Part shown: positions 11,255 to 24,524 of the stretch, in pieces
Layout: each line of letters opens with the position of its first letter
Position numbering within the stretch: the stretch's first letter is position 1
Assembly: GCF_018143015.1 (NCBI RefSeq)
Contig: NC_054753.1
Coordinates: forward strand, 24,578,462 to 24,642,461
Source: Lytechinus variegatus
Lineage: Eukaryota; Echinodermata; Echinoidea; Temnopleuroida; Toxopneustidae
Reading direction: 5' to 3'
DNA length: 64,000 nt
Program-made: the position numbers and the translations under genes
Notes under the pieces: model-generated
The model's input: only the letters and a program-made list of their open reading frames with translations
What the model was told of the DNA's origin: nothing
The model's database searches: none

Positions 11255-14200
11255 TTAATAAACCAGTGGATTTTTAGCCATATGGTGTATTATCATATTT
11301 CATTTCATTTATTTCATAAGATTATATACACCTATACAGCCTTGCTTCCAGTGCACGTTAATCTACTGCGAAAGCACAACGTTAATATTTTACGCGGTTA
11401 TGAACTGGATCTGTCCTTGAAAACTAATTACAGTTTATAGAATACTAGTACGCAGGCACTAGTGTACTGTATGCTGAATCTGGGAGTACGAATTCGGAGA
11501 GCTATAGAGCGATCGTGCACAAGCCGAATGCAGTTATGGCGGTTCAGCTTTGGCGGCGGCCATTTCTTGTCATGTGACATGATGTTTATGGCAGCAGGGC
11601 AGGGAAGCGAGGGAGTGTAAATGTTAATGCAATTCTGCTCTATCTATGATCCAATTATAAAGGCTTCCATATTGTCCACAATGAATACGACATGGGGTAT
11701 AGTAGTCTATTCATCAACAAGCTTTTCTTTATAGGTTAATACTCCAACGTAAGCAGTCAAAAATAAACGTCTATAATATACATAGAGGAAATCGCACGGC
11801 GATTGTCTTGTACACACACAAAAAACTATGTTTATTTTGCTTCATGTGCAAAGTGAAAATCATTTTTAATCCACGTTTTATTAAGGTTTCCACTATTAAT
11901 GGTATACGGCCTCATCACTGGTAAGAGGCTATTGCTAAGAGGCAAAGGCGAATTGCCTGGTAGTGACATGTTATTTGCTATTGACTGGGAGTGCATAATT
12001 TGCTGTTTGCGAGAAGCCATATTGCCCCATATTGCATGTAACAACAGAAAATACTGAAGTCTACATCATATGCCTAAATATCCATTTTGTCGTTGATAAT
12101 AAAGCTTAGGTTATGGTTCTTTGTTATTTTTATACCATGATCCCATGACTGAGCCAGTGCACGACCCCCTGCTAGCAAAAAATGTCGGATCTCAATCTGA
12201 AAAAAAAACTCGGGAGCCACTCGTGTCGATAAGAACAGATGGAAAATTTTCCGTGCAATACAATGTACCACTGCACAGGTCGATTACCACGGAGCATTAG
12301 CGGGTACATTAAATCCGGGCCGTATTTCGGAATATTGAAGTGCACACACAGCGCACCTCATGGTATAATCATGGAGCTAACAGTTAATAGGCTCTATGGT
12401 ATAATCCAAACTCAAGACAGTCCGAATGATCCCGTCATACGACTCTCATTCAGGGACCGTCTTCTATTCTCGCATTACATCCATCATTTTCCATCCTTTT
12501 GCGTTGACATCCATATGGTTTGCAATGCCAAAAGAAAGGAGGCTTGCAAATCGACTCCACCCATATAAATTTTAATCTCTTACACTTGTATCTTGGAAAA
12601 CATTGCATTTTTGTTTTAGATTATAGTAATCTTGATACAAACACATATACTCGCGTGATGTAACATTGCATGAGTTTAAAACAAAATGAAAGGGAAGATG
12701 GTCGAGATCGTGTGATACAGTGCTAGCTTTTTCGACGGTATCAACAGCAATAAGAATGTTTCTTGTGTATTTATATAAAACTTGATGGGAATATAATACA
12801 CGGAATTGCATGTCCATGCTGCGCACACTCAAAAATATATGGAGCGCGCAATGCAGAAAACAATTACAATGAAATTTAGATTGAAGATAACGTACTGCAT
12901 GATTAAATTTTAATTGATTTACAACGAGCAAAATGAATAGTTTGGCTTTGAAAATGCGTTCAATCGCTGTATACTTGTGTTTCTGTCACCATATTCCATC
13001 AAAGCGAATTCAGCAACAAGATAATTGTTAACGGTTTTTATTTTAAGTTAGTGTCGGTATTCAGAATGCACAAGGTCATTTTCTTTCTCCATACTACGGA
13101 GTGCCCCTTTAAACTTGTTATTCTTCCCTTCTGCGCCCCTGAGAGAGTGAGCGAGGCCTGAGTAATTTGGCAGGCGATCAAGTATTAGTCTACGTAAAAG
13201 ACCCAATATAATCACTCCCACGATGAAAAATAAATTGACCTCGAGTCGATTTTATGGACAATACACCATTAACATAATTTTTGCCAAACTTGTCTGGGCA
13301 TTCTCTACCTTATCATTTATGATTTTGACAACAATCTGAGTTTGAATATTCATAGGCAAAAATTATTTGGTTGACATTGGAAATTCATCATGCTTGAAAA
13401 CAGTAAGACATGGGACTGAAAGGTACCAGACTACGAGTGTTATCGCCAGGGAAGCGGGAAACGATGATCTCTGTTTCTCAACCAATCAGCTTCCACGTGC
13501 GTCACAGCTCAATGTCTACTGCTTGACTATCCGGTAACCTTAGTCTTTGGATGCAGACCTGTAATTGCATAAGCGTTGAAATCACAGAATATCGAATATT
13601 GTTTAACCGAGTGATTTGACGAAAATTACTGATATTCACGACTTTTTATTATGATTAGGTGTAATTTTTTCCAGAGGACATTGTTTTAATCACTCATTAT
13701 TAGTATCTAAACTCGATACTAGTTGCAATTTTTATCATCACTTTTAAAACGTTTGATCACGGAGAATACACTCTGAACCCGTGACATTTCACGAAGTGAT
13801 GGTTGGGGCTAAATTTATCCTACCCGACCGGTCAGCTCAAGCGAGGACCATCCAGATTGGAGTCTGGTTTCTCTCTTTATTCTTCAATGTCTCTCTTTAT
13901 CTGTCTAAGCAAAATGTAAACTTTTTTTCCCGCTCTTTCTTCTCATAGACCAATGTTGTCAATCCATCTCTCCTCCAGAGATAATCTGTTACTCATTCCT
14001 TATATTGTTTCTGACTGTATACCCGGCGTCAGTTACCATGTTGCTTTTAGTATTCTATATCAGACTATTATTATGACAAACTCTTGACAGCTTTTGTGAG
14101 AGATCCATGGAGTGAGAATCACCCCCCCCCCCCCATCCGATTATAGTGATCAAACGATGGATGTGAGTTCTGACAAAATTTATCCAACATAGGCGATGTG

Positions 14201-15527
14201 CATAAGGGATTTGATTGGGTGTACACAATGACTGAAATAAAATTTCGATGAAGAAAAATGTTACATTCATCGATGATCGATCAGACCCGATCCCCTATGT
14301 AAGGAAAAGGGAGTATAGAACCAAAGCATCAATATGGACGTCGAAGTCACACAAAAACAGTCACTTCCCGTTACTATCTTTCTATACCATACACTGCACT
14401 GCAACAGGCATTATCTGCAGCACACGTAACCCCGTGTTCAACGTATTGTCAAGTCTGCAATGTGTGTTATGGTCGCCATATTTTGCGTCTACGAGTAATT
14501 CTATCCCAAAGCCTATCCATGGAGCTTCCGAGCTATTAACACATACCTCCATGGCCAATTTTTGTTCTCTACAATGCTGTGGATATTTAAATGTACGAAG
14601 AAGTATTATTGGTCTCCCAAACTGAAATTCTAGATCATTGGCAAATTTCTCACTGAAGGGTTCGAGGTGAATATATAGGCCTACAGCTGGAACTTATCCC
14701 CATTCATCAATAGTCATTTGTTATCAATTAAGACCTAATGAAATAAAATACCACTGTCAATATTGTTTGAGAAAAATGTGGGTCTCCATCTCCAATACTG
14801 AATATTATAATTTATCTCGGTTTAACAATATCACACGAAATACAGCTTTTCTAAGGAAATCCCTAACAGTACACCTTATGACCTCGGCAGAAATGCAAAG
14901 CGACGGAGTGGAGAGTATGGTTATAAAGCACATACTGAGTTATCATGGAGTTAGTAATATTATTTCCTTCTGCTGCAAATAACTCTGACGTCATTGCTGG
15001 ATTTGGAGCGATCTTCTTGCCTCGCATGAAAAATGTAAGCGGCAAAGACTTTAATGGGAGATAAAAATCCATTAAATAAGGGCCCAAGGGGAGTTAAGGC
15101 CGTGGATTCTAGGCGGACAAAGCGAACGTTTGGTGGAAAAATAGCTGAGTGAAGATTCAGCCACTAAACATTGACCAAACAAAACTTTTTGCTCACCGAC
15201 GACATCCACACACAAAAGCACACTGTATTATGATTTTGTGTGTGAGGGTGTGTGTGTCTGTGTATGGTGTGAGCGAGAGAGAAAAGCTGAGGAGTGAGGT
15301 TACTAAAACACACACACACACCATCTCGAAATAGTCTACAAGTACAGACTCATTTGACACTTCAACCAATAACGGGTGAAAAGCAAAGACTAGACGCCCA
15401 GCCAACCACCGTACATCATGAACGTAGTCTCTCGACTTCAGAGACTCTGTACTGTGCTAATTGCGAAAAGGCCAAAACCAAGTGTCTGTGCCTGCAGACT
15501 ACCCTCTCTATGCTGCGGTATATAGTA
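11255..15527. other. Intergenic DNA, no gene recognised
   Basis: This 4.3-kb stretch has several open frames of 70-125 codons on both strands (for example 12,572-12,931 minus and 14,248-14,625 plus). None resembles a known protein or shows coding bias. It holds a C run at 14,122-14,134 and CA/TG-rich DNA at 15,205-15,322. GC-richer patches at 11,490-11,640 and 13,430-13,560 could be regulatory but carry no diagnostic motif. Confidence 0.5.
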
Positions 15528-15782
15528 TTAAAGGGATGATCCGGGCTGAAAATGACCATATCTGAATAAATAGAATAAAATTCACAGAGCAAAGTACTGA
15601 AAATTTCATCAAAATCGGATGACAAATAACGAAGTTATTGAATTATAAAGTTTATCAATATTTTTGTGGAAACAGTTATATGCACATCGTCATGAATACT
15701 CATTAGGCGGGCTGATTTTGCTTTGTGAATTTTACTCTATTTATTGAGATATCATTATCTCCAGCCTGGACTATCCCTTTAA
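15528..15782. mobile_element. TTAA-flanked MITE with AGGGAT ends
   Basis: The left end reads TTAAAGGGATGATCCGGGCT and the right end is close to its inverse, so TTAA sits at both edges. The 255-bp body has no coding capacity. It holds CTGAAAATTTCATCAAAATC followed by a GGATG...AAGTTAT stretch that matches the inner arm of the element at 5.1 kb. Confidence 0.75.
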
Positions 15783-18700
15783 GCACTCCCTGGTTTTACC
15801 AAGGAGTTAGTATAATTATAATACATTGTGTTTTAATGAGTGCGAGGGGTATGTGCGTTGTATGGTGTATGTGAGTGTGTGTTGTGTCTTGAATCATGGA
15901 GGTTGAATCACGAGTTGTCTGTGTGTATGATGATGTTTTGTTGTAAAAAGATGTCCTTTGACGCTCTTTGCGTGTGTGGAAGAGGGTGCGGAGTGCTTGC
16001 GTGTATTTTATTTCCATTTATTTTGGCGTTCAATGAAAAAGTGTCCTGCATAAATTTTGGCTCACTAAAATGTGATTTCAGAAACACCCTCCGTTGGTTG
16101 CAGTTGTAACCTCCCACTTCCCTGGTTGTATTATATGAAAAGACGAAGTAATAAAGCAACCGTTATGTGTAGTCGGTCCATGGCGAGATCAAAATTATAA
16201 ATGGAATTATACATATCTTTTTTTATTATTATTTCTGTATTTTTGCAGGCCTATGTATGTACATGTAAGGCCTATTTATGGTATATAGACAAAGACATAT
16301 GCCTCGAAAAAAAAAACATTTAGACCTCAATTCCCCTGATGTTTCTGTTCTAAGACTAAGTGAAAAATAACCCAAAACATTCCTTGTGTTGGTTCCAGGC
16401 GTGTGTCAGTATTAGATGGGAATATGACCACCGATTTCACCTTTTTGAAGAGAGGACATGTTTCATTTCCTTGTGCCGCATATTGACTCAACACTAACGC
16501 ATGCGCACAGTCACAGGGCGTAAACCCCTAACATCGTACGATCGGATAGAACGAAGGGAAATATTGCTCAGTGGATGATGACTTTGTAGAGATAGCTCGA
16601 GAAGTTTCTTGTTGTTTTGTACGTTCTTTTACATTTGAGTTTTGTTTATTAGGTTCACTGGACAGTCGTTTTGTTATGGGTTAACTTTGATTCCCGGCTT
16701 ATTTATGTGAAGAGCCGCGCAAAATCGTTGTGTGTTTATGCGTGTGTGTGTTTATTCCGCAAGTACCCCCCCCCCTCTCTCTCTCTCTCTCTATCCCTTA
16801 TTTATAATAAAATCCATTCTGTATTGTTGGAAGAAAATTATTATTATCGACTAGCAATAAGCAGCCTTAAATGGAACATTGTGAATGCCCTGCTTCTTTG
16901 TACCATTGTTCGGACATAACAACCTCAGGGATCATCTCGGAAATTCACAAGCGAGTTTTCGCGCTCACAAACGTTTTAACAAAGGCAAAAAAAAAATCTC
17001 TTGCCACATTCAACATGGCGGCTGATATCTTCTTGCAGTTTTGCAGCATAGATTTCTTTTTGCCGTGAGATAACTTTATAATCATATCTGATGTAACAAT
17101 AAAAATCGATGGTACTAATAAACATGAAAATTTTCCACCGTTTTCACAAATGGTGCTTCATACATAAGATTGATCAAAGCAGATAATGAAAAAATAGTCA
17201 TAAAATTTCCTACACAATGACACCATAAAATCCCGTTGTATGAATGTGTATAAAGTGGTTGTGGAATCATTCGTTCAAATTTTATTAATAGGTCCGTATT
17301 TTTTTAATTAGAACGGAAAACTGAATGCCCATTTTCACATTTTTTTTTGCTTCTTCTTTCAAAATCCACGACACTGCAAATAAATCATTCATGCCGCAAG
17401 TCCAATTGTATACAAACCACAACAATAAATAAGATTTTGCGTCAAATAGAAATAATTATTGAAGTTATGAAAAAAAATGGTACATGTACACGTAGATTGG
17501 AATATCTAGCCGCAGTGAGTACTTATTTTTTTTTATAATGATGTCTATCAGTATAATCCTATACAAATCCCAAATTCGATTGTAGAAGCGTTAGCTGGCG
17601 GGATCAAACAGTCGAATATCTAAAATTACAAAAGAAAGAAATAGACACGTCGCAAACAACAACAACAGCCTCACACAGATAGATTATGAATTTCAACTAC
17701 AAATCCACGCAGGCACGAACGCTATACTAGTATAACTCCATGCTATTATCGACGACCCGACAAAACATGTAATGAAATAAAGCCGCTTATAAACCATTGA
17801 CGTCACAGCTTCTTGTCACGTGATGGGCGTCGCCGATGAGAGGAAATGTCACTCCGGTTCGATTCACCGATGACTCCCAAGCTAGGCTTCAGATTGGACA
17901 GCCGTTTTGTGTAACTAACAGCCTTTATTTCGGGTTTAACTCAGCAAAACGGCTGCGTGAGAACCTAGATGGGTTAAAGTGAAGATCGAGTTTTGGCTAT
18001 CGTTCGTTCGCACACGTAACATAGTCGGGTGTGCAGTGTACACAATTATGATTAATTTTGTTCACCAGAACAATATTATAATAATGATGACAATTCAAGA
18101 AAGTACAAAAATATTGATTATTCGAAAAAGGAGCCTGCATACGCATAGGCCAATCCCCTCAGCACCCTTATGAAAAGGAGTTATATCAAAGTACAAGAAA
18201 TAAGATGATACATTATAAAGTATTACTATTGGATAGGCCTATATAAAGCAATTAAAATTATATTGTTGTTGTGAACTTTTGTCAAATGTATCAATATCCA
18301 TTCCAAAGAAACAATGGATCATATGATACACACAATTATAGATCAAATTAATTAAATTTACATGACAGGCAAGTTAATCCAAATGGGTCTATACAGTACT
18401 GCCCCCCCCCCCGCGTAATTATAGTAATGATAATGTTCAGTTCAATTTGGTTTATTCAACTTATTAGTAAAAAAAAACATGGAGAATTACATGGTATGGA
18501 TCTATGGAGAATTACTCTGTAGAAAGTATAGAAGTTAAATTCAATATTTGGTCACAATACCAAAGTTATACTAATAACAATAAAATAAAGAAGAAACAAT
18601 ATACTATCAGTATTATTACTTTGACTATATTTATGATTACTTTTGTTGTTAGCATTATTGTTGTTGTTGTTATTATTATTATTATTATCATCATCATCAT

Positions 18701-19251
18701 CATTATTATTATTATTTTCACCATCATAATCATTTCCATAATAATCGATTCATCACTATTTAATCATTATCATCATCATCATAAAATAGATATTCATAAT
18801 AACGTGCTTGTAAATGGTAGGTCCATGCTAGAATGATACAAAATGAATATGGAGTCATTGTAATACGCTCGATATTTGCTGCCACGACAGCTCGACAGCA
18901 CACTGAATCAATACACGCATACGGTGCACTGTACGTACGGTGCGCAGTATTGCCATTCAAATCTTATGCACTGTTCCTCCGGAACGTTCTGTAATCGATT
19001 CAAGCACTGGGAGTGCACGAGTGAAAATTAGAACCTTTATTCTGATCAAATGTCTTGTGTTAGGAAAGATTTACGAGAAATTATTTTATTAGTTAGTTTA
19101 ATAATAGCACATGTATTTTGCAAAGTTCGACTTGATGTGTAAAAGTACTAGTGATGTAAAAAGAAGCGATATTCAACATATTGACGCTTACTTCACTGTA
19201 ACACTATGCGACGCTGTAAAGTATGAGTATGCTGAATACACCTTACGTAGT
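15783..19251. other. Intergenic DNA upstream of the U4 gene
   Basis: There is no protein gene here. The stretch holds TG-rich DNA near 15,840-15,990, an NRF1-like GCATGCGC word at 16,500-16,507 in a CpG-richer patch, a (TC)n run at 16,776-16,792, and a CRE-like TGACGTCA near 17,800. An (ATT/ATC)n tract lies at 18,655-18,785. The last 100 bp must include the U4 proximal promoter, but I cannot name the PSE with confidence. Confidence 0.45.
18655..18785. repeat. (ATT/ATC)n trinucleotide tract
   Basis: An imperfect run of GTT, ATT and ATC triplets. Open frames through it encode only poly-Ile, poly-Val and His runs and are artefacts. Confidence 0.9.
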
Positions 19252-19396
19252 ATCTTTGCGCAGAGGCAGTATCGTAGCCAATGAGGTTTATCCGAGGCGC
19301 GATTATTGCTAGTTGAAAACTTATCCCAATACCCCGCTCTGACGACGTGAAATACCGTCGGCTGTAGCAATTTTTCCAGATCTCTTAGGAGATCTC
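19252..19396 (+). ncRNA. U4: U4 spliceosomal snRNA gene
   Basis: The 145-bp segment aligns along its whole length with metazoan U4 snRNA. It starts ATCTTTGCGCAGAGGCAGTA, close to the human start AGCTTTGCGCAGTGGCAGTA. It continues TCGTAGCCAATGAGGTTTAT and CCGAGGCGCGATTATTGCTA, covering the U6-pairing stems and the 5' stem-loop (kink-turn) that binds the 15.5K and PRP31 proteins. The central hairpin is changed but still pairs (CGACG with CGTCG). The Sm site AATTTTT is at 19,369-19,375, and the 3' hairpin AGATCTC...GAGATCT at 19,378-19,395. The length equals human U4. U4 holds U6 inactive in the U4/U6.U5 tri-snRNP. The intact structure and following 3' box argue for a working gene rather than a retro-pseudogene, and no A tail follows. 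Confidence 0.96.
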
Positions 19397-19407
19397 ATAA
19401 TAAAACT

Positions 19408-19416
19408 AAAGGAAGA
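19408..19416 (+). promoter_or_regulatory. snRNA 3' box
   Basis: AAAGGAAGA begins 12 bp after the U4 end. It fits the AAARNNAGA core of the metazoan snRNA 3' box, which directs Integrator-dependent 3' processing of Pol II snRNAs. Confidence 0.65.
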
Positions 19417-20354
19417 AAACAAAACAACAATACTTGTACCTCCTTCTAGTAGGGAAAAATGTGTCATATAATTTCTCCTCCTGCTCATTCTACAAGATAA
19501 CATCTAGAGACTTTGTCATCTAATGTTGTTTCCCTGCTCGAGCTCGTTTTTATTTCTTCCCCTCCATCATATTTGTGTTTTTTTCTTTTTCAGAATTTCC
19601 CCTCCATTTAATAAATTGCACAATATAACATATTTTATTCATTTTAATTCATTTATGCATTGTTTGATAATATCATTATGAATATTATTGTTATTGTTGT
19701 TGTTATTATTATTGTTATCAATATTATCATTAAAATGTAATAATTAACATCATCACCATTGGTAATATTATCTTTTATAACATTATAAATAACATTGTTA
19801 TCATAACTATGATACATGAAGGCCTATCATTACAGTCATTATCACAATCTCGCCGTTAGTAGTATAATCATTTTTATTATTATTGTTATTATTATCATTT
19901 CTTATGATCAACAAATCATGAAACTATACTGCTAATTTAATCATCGGCACAAAAATGTTATTTGATTTTTTTTATTGGGAATGTATTTAATTGCTTCTCT
20001 CTATCCCCAAATATTATGAAGATAAATATTCCCAATGGTTCAAACCTATAAGGATTAAAAAAAACTTATACGGGGGGGGGGGCGTAACATCCATTAGTTA
20101 GGCCTGTTTGTACCAAGACATTTATCTTTGTTCCTCCTTCTTTCTATTCCCCCCCCCCCTCTCTCTCTCTCTTTCTCTCTCTCTCTTGTTTCTTTTTATT
20201 GACAACATTGAAAATGCTCGGCCTGCGAGAAGTGACCAAATTGGAGGAGAGATCGTTGAAATAATTATGAAGCTCATATACAGAAAAAGCAACTTATGTC
20301 TGTTTATCAAAGATAACTGAATGCTAAATTAAGTTTCTAGGACCACGGTTATTT
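19417..20354. other. Intergenic DNA with simple repeats
   Basis: AT-rich, with loose ATT/GTT triplet runs at 19,680-19,900, a G run near 20,073, and a C run followed by (TC)n at 20,151-20,187. No gene is seen. Confidence 0.5.
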
Positions 20355-20566
20355 GGGCGTTGTGGTCTAGTGGTTCTGACTCTGGAGGGTCGTGGGCTCG
20401 AAACCCATGCAGCCCATGACATTATTTCTTTCAGCAAGAAATTTACCAACATTGTGCTACACTCAACACAGGTGAGATGAACTGGTACTCGATAGGATGA
20501 ATTACTTGCATGCTCTGAGCGCTAGAAGGCAGCTCGAGCTCAAGCAGGAGTACATAATAATATTAT
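20355..20566 (+). mobile_element. tRNA-derived SINE (short copy)
   Basis: The head GGCGTTGTGGTCTAGTGG carries an A-box-like word and GGGCTCGAAACCC a B-box-like word. They are followed by CAGCAAGAAATTTACCAAC and a GAGCGCTAGAAGGCAGCTCG body shared with the SINE at 55.5 kb. The tRNA part does not fold into a full tRNA and the tail is cut at about 20,566, so this is a decayed SINE and not a tRNA gene. Confidence 0.8.
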
Positions 20567-20610
20567 GTAGTGGTATATGGTATTTCGATGAATTTAGAAT
20601 GGCTCTATAC

Positions 20611-20862
20611 AAATGCCCATCATTGTTATTATTATGGTTACTATCATTATAATCATTTCTATTTTTATCATCATTTTTATTATTATAATTATTATTATTT
20701 TCATTATCATCATCATTATTATCATTATCATGATTATCATTATTATTATTTCTATTTTTTTTATCATTATTATCATCATTATTGTTATTACTATTATTAT
20801 TTATTTATTTTTATTATTATTATTATTATCATCATTATTATTATCATCATTATTATTATAAG
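20611..20862. repeat. (ATT/ATC)n trinucleotide tract
   Basis: About 250 bp of imperfect ATT, ATC and TTT triplets. It gives long open frames in several phases on both strands, all of them low-complexity artefacts. Confidence 0.95.
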
Positions 20863-22379
20863 TAGAAGAGGGCTCACTTCCACTGATCATTAATAGGTAA
20901 ATTGTGACTTCAATTAATCTATTCTCTTTAATATCCCATTAACATAATTTAAATAACGATAGTTAAATGATAATGCACAAAATACATAGAATAAAGACAG
21001 GACACAGGTATAGATAATAGAAATACATGGTGCGGAATTTGACAAAGGCCAAAGGTGTATCAAAGGCAAATTCCTTAAAGCTGCAACAGCTAAAAAATAA
21101 TATCATAAAAAAGAATTCACATATACAGTTTTTTTTAATGGCCAACTACCTCTGTGATCCTATAAACATTTGCACTATCAAAATTGATTTACAAATCTAT
21201 TTCAATGCATTCGAATACTGCCTCAACGTGGCCAAACCAGGTTATGGACCCTACAATAATGAGATAATAAAAATTGTACTTTTGTAATTTCTTTTATTCC
21301 CAGTTTTAGCATGAAAGCGCACGAACCATTCGCAATTTTGCATTTTTTATGCCTAGTTATAAATTGGTGTTTATAGCTCCTCTTTCAATTAGAATGTTAA
21401 TGAGATTTACTTTCAGGAGATTTTATTTTAAGATGATCTTTTATTTTATTAATGAAATTTGGACGTGTTTACTGTTTTCTGATACGTCCAGTAGAAATAT
21501 CTCTACAAAGTTATGATTTTTTTATTTATGAATGAATCAACTACCTTACACGTGTATTTAAAAAAATTAAATAAAATTATATAAGGAAAAATATTTAGAT
21601 TCTGATGTAAAAAAAAAGGGATGTAAGAGTGCGGTTTCTCAGTTTCGTCAAAAGATGGCGTTCAACCATAAAGTTGCATAGTCGTATGGTATGTTTTATG
21701 TTCTATTCAAAACAATCAATAAGTATGGTAGACCAATTTCTCAACAAGCATCATGATAGTGTCTGTTTTACCTCAGCCATTTAAAAAATTACTTCAAAAC
21801 AAATTGTATTTTCTCTTTGCATGAAGGAATTAGATTAATTAAATACGTTACGTGATAAAGCTCATTCTTGCGTACATGCATCTCTTTCTATTCTTTTTTT
21901 TTAAATTTCTATCCTCTTTTCTTATTTCCTCCTCTCTTTATTACAAATGTATGTTTTTAGGGGCATCAATCCATGTTTCGGATGGGGGGGGGCAAATTTT
22001 TTTAAAAAGTATTTGAAATATGCTTTTGACAATTTGTATATTTAATAGCATTTTTAATGCCAAGCTAAGTGGTTTTAATTTTAATAGTGCTTTCCAATGA
22101 ATTTTAAACATGGGCATTGCATACCATGAGTTTTCTAAATTGTCAAAATTATTGGGGACAAATCAATGTTTTCAATCCATCTTGATGGTAAAAAATATTC
22201 ACTGTATTGATGAAATTAAGAAAAATTAAAATGATTTATGGTTTGGTATATCAACAGCCCCCCCCCAAAAAAAAAAAAAGTTCAGCATGTTGAATATGCT
22301 AAAATAAATTAATTTAAATTACATGACTGACAAGTCACTTTTTTCGTGATCAATCAAATTTAACTTAAAATCTAAAATA
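20863..22379. other. Intergenic AT-rich DNA
   Basis: No gene is recognised. It contains G and C homopolymer runs near 21,985 and 22,258 that may mark an old dispersed repeat between them (about 21,960-22,275). Confidence 0.45.
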
Positions 22380-22600
22380 ATTATTTTAATTATTATTTGA
22401 ATTTGGGCTCGTTCATATGCCTTACCTTACCGCTGCTCCTTCTCTTTAAAGAGGTTGGATGTCATAGTTTTCCATCTGTCTCTATCCAGTGCTATCTTAC
22501 AGCATTCGTTTATCTTTCTGCCTGTCATCTCTTCAATATTTCCAAGCCAGCTTTTCCTTTTACGTCCCCATCCATTCCCATTTTGCCTTCTATTTTTTTA
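22380..22600 (-). mobile_element. LINE 3' fragment: end of the polyprotein plus short tail
   Basis: On the minus strand, 22,600 to 22,427 reads through GRKRKSWLGNIEEMTGRK and then ALDRDRWKTMTSN, ending at a TAA at 22,427-22,429. This matches the C-terminal form RGRPRKSWLDNIKEWTG...ALDRDRWR common at the ends of several non-LTR retrotransposon polyproteins. The copy is 5'-truncated; an AT-rich tail follows the stop. It is a dead LINE remnant. Confidence 0.7.
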
Positions 22601-23866
22601 TTACATTGTCGTTCAGATATCTAAGTATTAATATGGTGTTTTTTTTATTCAGACTGCCTTGCTTGCAGTCTATTCGTGTTTTTTTGTAATTTTGTATATT
22701 GTAGGCCTATATTAATAAATTAACTGTACACGTACATTCATTCATGTCAATGATGGATCGGGGATTCTCCACATTATACACATAAATATTGTTGGATTTT
22801 TTGTATATATATTTTTAGTTGACTTGTTAAATAAAGTGGAAAATGAAAGAAAAAGGATTATTTGGGAAATTCTCAATGATCTGTGGACGTAATCTCTGTG
22901 GGGGTTTGTACAACTTTTTTTCGTCAACAGATGGCGTCTAACTATTACGTTTCTCCGAAGCATAAACCCGACGTGGTGATGTCATGCCAGGAATCATGGA
23001 CCCATAGGTCCATTCATCAATCAAATGCTCAAAAGTTTCTTCGCATGGCTCAGTTTTTTTTCTCAAATCTTTCACTGATTTGTTTGATTTTCGTGTTTTC
23101 ACACAAGCTAACTGCATGGATCATTCTCCTTAGACTACAATATACAAGAATAATCAAATAAAAGAATATTTCTTTCATTAAGTCTTTTTAATACTACATC
23201 TTGGTTTATAGTTTTAGAGGACACAGGTTGAACAAAACAGATCATCTTAACAGTTATAAAAAATAGCAGGTTGTTTAATACTGTCACTCTAACAACAAGT
23301 TGTTTAAACTTTTTAGACAACTTGTTGAAACAGTTGTTTAAAAAGTTTAAACAGTAGTTGTTGAGTAACGGGCTTAAACAACGTGGTTAAAGTTTTAAAC
23401 AGCGTTTTTACAGTGTTCATGCCAGAACTGATGTTTTCACTTAGAAAATATGCTGCTACTTGGTTTATATATTTAACGAGTTTGCATTTAGAGTTGTACT
23501 TTACTTTTTAGCAATCTGCTTGTGATGATGATGATGATGTTGACAGTCCTTCTATAATCTATCTATCTATCTGTATACCTATCTTAGAATTTTTTTTATA
23601 CTTTATCTTCGATTCATGTAAAAAAAATCACACTAGTACATGTATGTTATGAAAAATGTATACATGAATAATATGAATGTAAAAGAAAATATCAAAATCA
23701 AATCACATCAAAAGCCGGCGATAAGCTGGCACAATATACGCTGTGTTTAAAAAAAGAGAAAGAGACCTCGAGAGGCCCTCTTGGGTCAATCAGCCAATGT
23801 GATTTCGAATGTGGATTGTCTGTATAAACGCAAAGCATTATGAGATGGCCGATTGTTCAAGGATTA
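22601..23866. other. Intergenic DNA with a GTTTAAAC-rich repeat
   Basis: There is no gene. The part 23,210-23,420 is built of repeated and inverted words (GTTGTTTAA, AGTTTAAAC, CAACAAGTTG / CAACTTGTTG) and ends GCGTTTTTACAGTG, close to the right end of the GGTGTTAA MITEs. A (TCTA)n run lies near 23,558-23,575. Confidence 0.5.
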
Positions 23867-24104
23867 CACTGTATAAACTGTGGTGTTAAAACTGACACCA
23901 ATTGGTGTTAGTAGAGGTCCACACCCTGAGGTGTTAAAATTGCACCCTACAGATTGAACATAACACCAACGAGTGTAAATGTAACAACCAAAGGTGTTGA
24001 AATAAAACCTATAGGTGTAAAACTAACACTACCAATTTAACACCGATGTAAAATAACTGGTGTGGTCCTCTATGTACACCGGTTAACACCACAGAATTGC
24101 TGTG
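23867..24104 (-). mobile_element. GGTGTTAA-family MITE, copy 2 (reverse orientation)
   Basis: A 238-bp copy of the 11.0-kb element in the opposite orientation. It begins CACTGTATAAACTGTGGTGT and ends in ACACCACAGAATTGCTGTG. TA lies directly outside both ends. Confidence 0.85.
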
Positions 24105-24524
24105 TACACCACTCAAACAATTTCATAAACAAGAAAACTCAATCAAAGCACACATGGTATCTGGGAAGCACCAAATCAACATGAAAACCCGGAAATTTAA
24201 TTACTATAGTACAGCTTTACTGAAGAACCGACATAAAGAGATCGACAACATAAAGTCCAGTGATGCTCTGATTTATTGAACGGAAATCCAGACCTTGCTA
24301 TACGTATAAAAAAAATCACAAAAAGGGTAATATGATCAATTTAACCAATAGAGAATGAGGGACTGGAAGAGCAAAAAGTAGAAGAACCAACGGTGAAAGG
24401 TGAACCAATGAGGATGATATATGATGATTATGAGTGGAGAAGAATGTTATGTATTATGAATGAGAATAAGACCATGGACCCGACTAACAAAAAAAAAATA
24501 GAAACCATGTAGTTAGAATGACTG

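Noticed and set aside
12572-12931. 119-codon minus-strand frame
   Set aside because: AT-rich codons without bias, no recognisable motif, no splice context.
14248-14625. 125-codon plus-strand frame
   Set aside because: No similarity I recognise and no coding bias; a chance frame is likely.
15528-15782. Assigning this element firmly to piggyBac
   Set aside because: TTAA at both edges fits, but TTAA may be part of the terminal repeat, and no transposase or canonical piggyBac ends are present.
20570-20893. 107-codon frame rich in His and Tyr, and overlapping poly-Ile frames
   Set aside because: They run through an ATT/ATC triplet tract, so no stops arise by chance.
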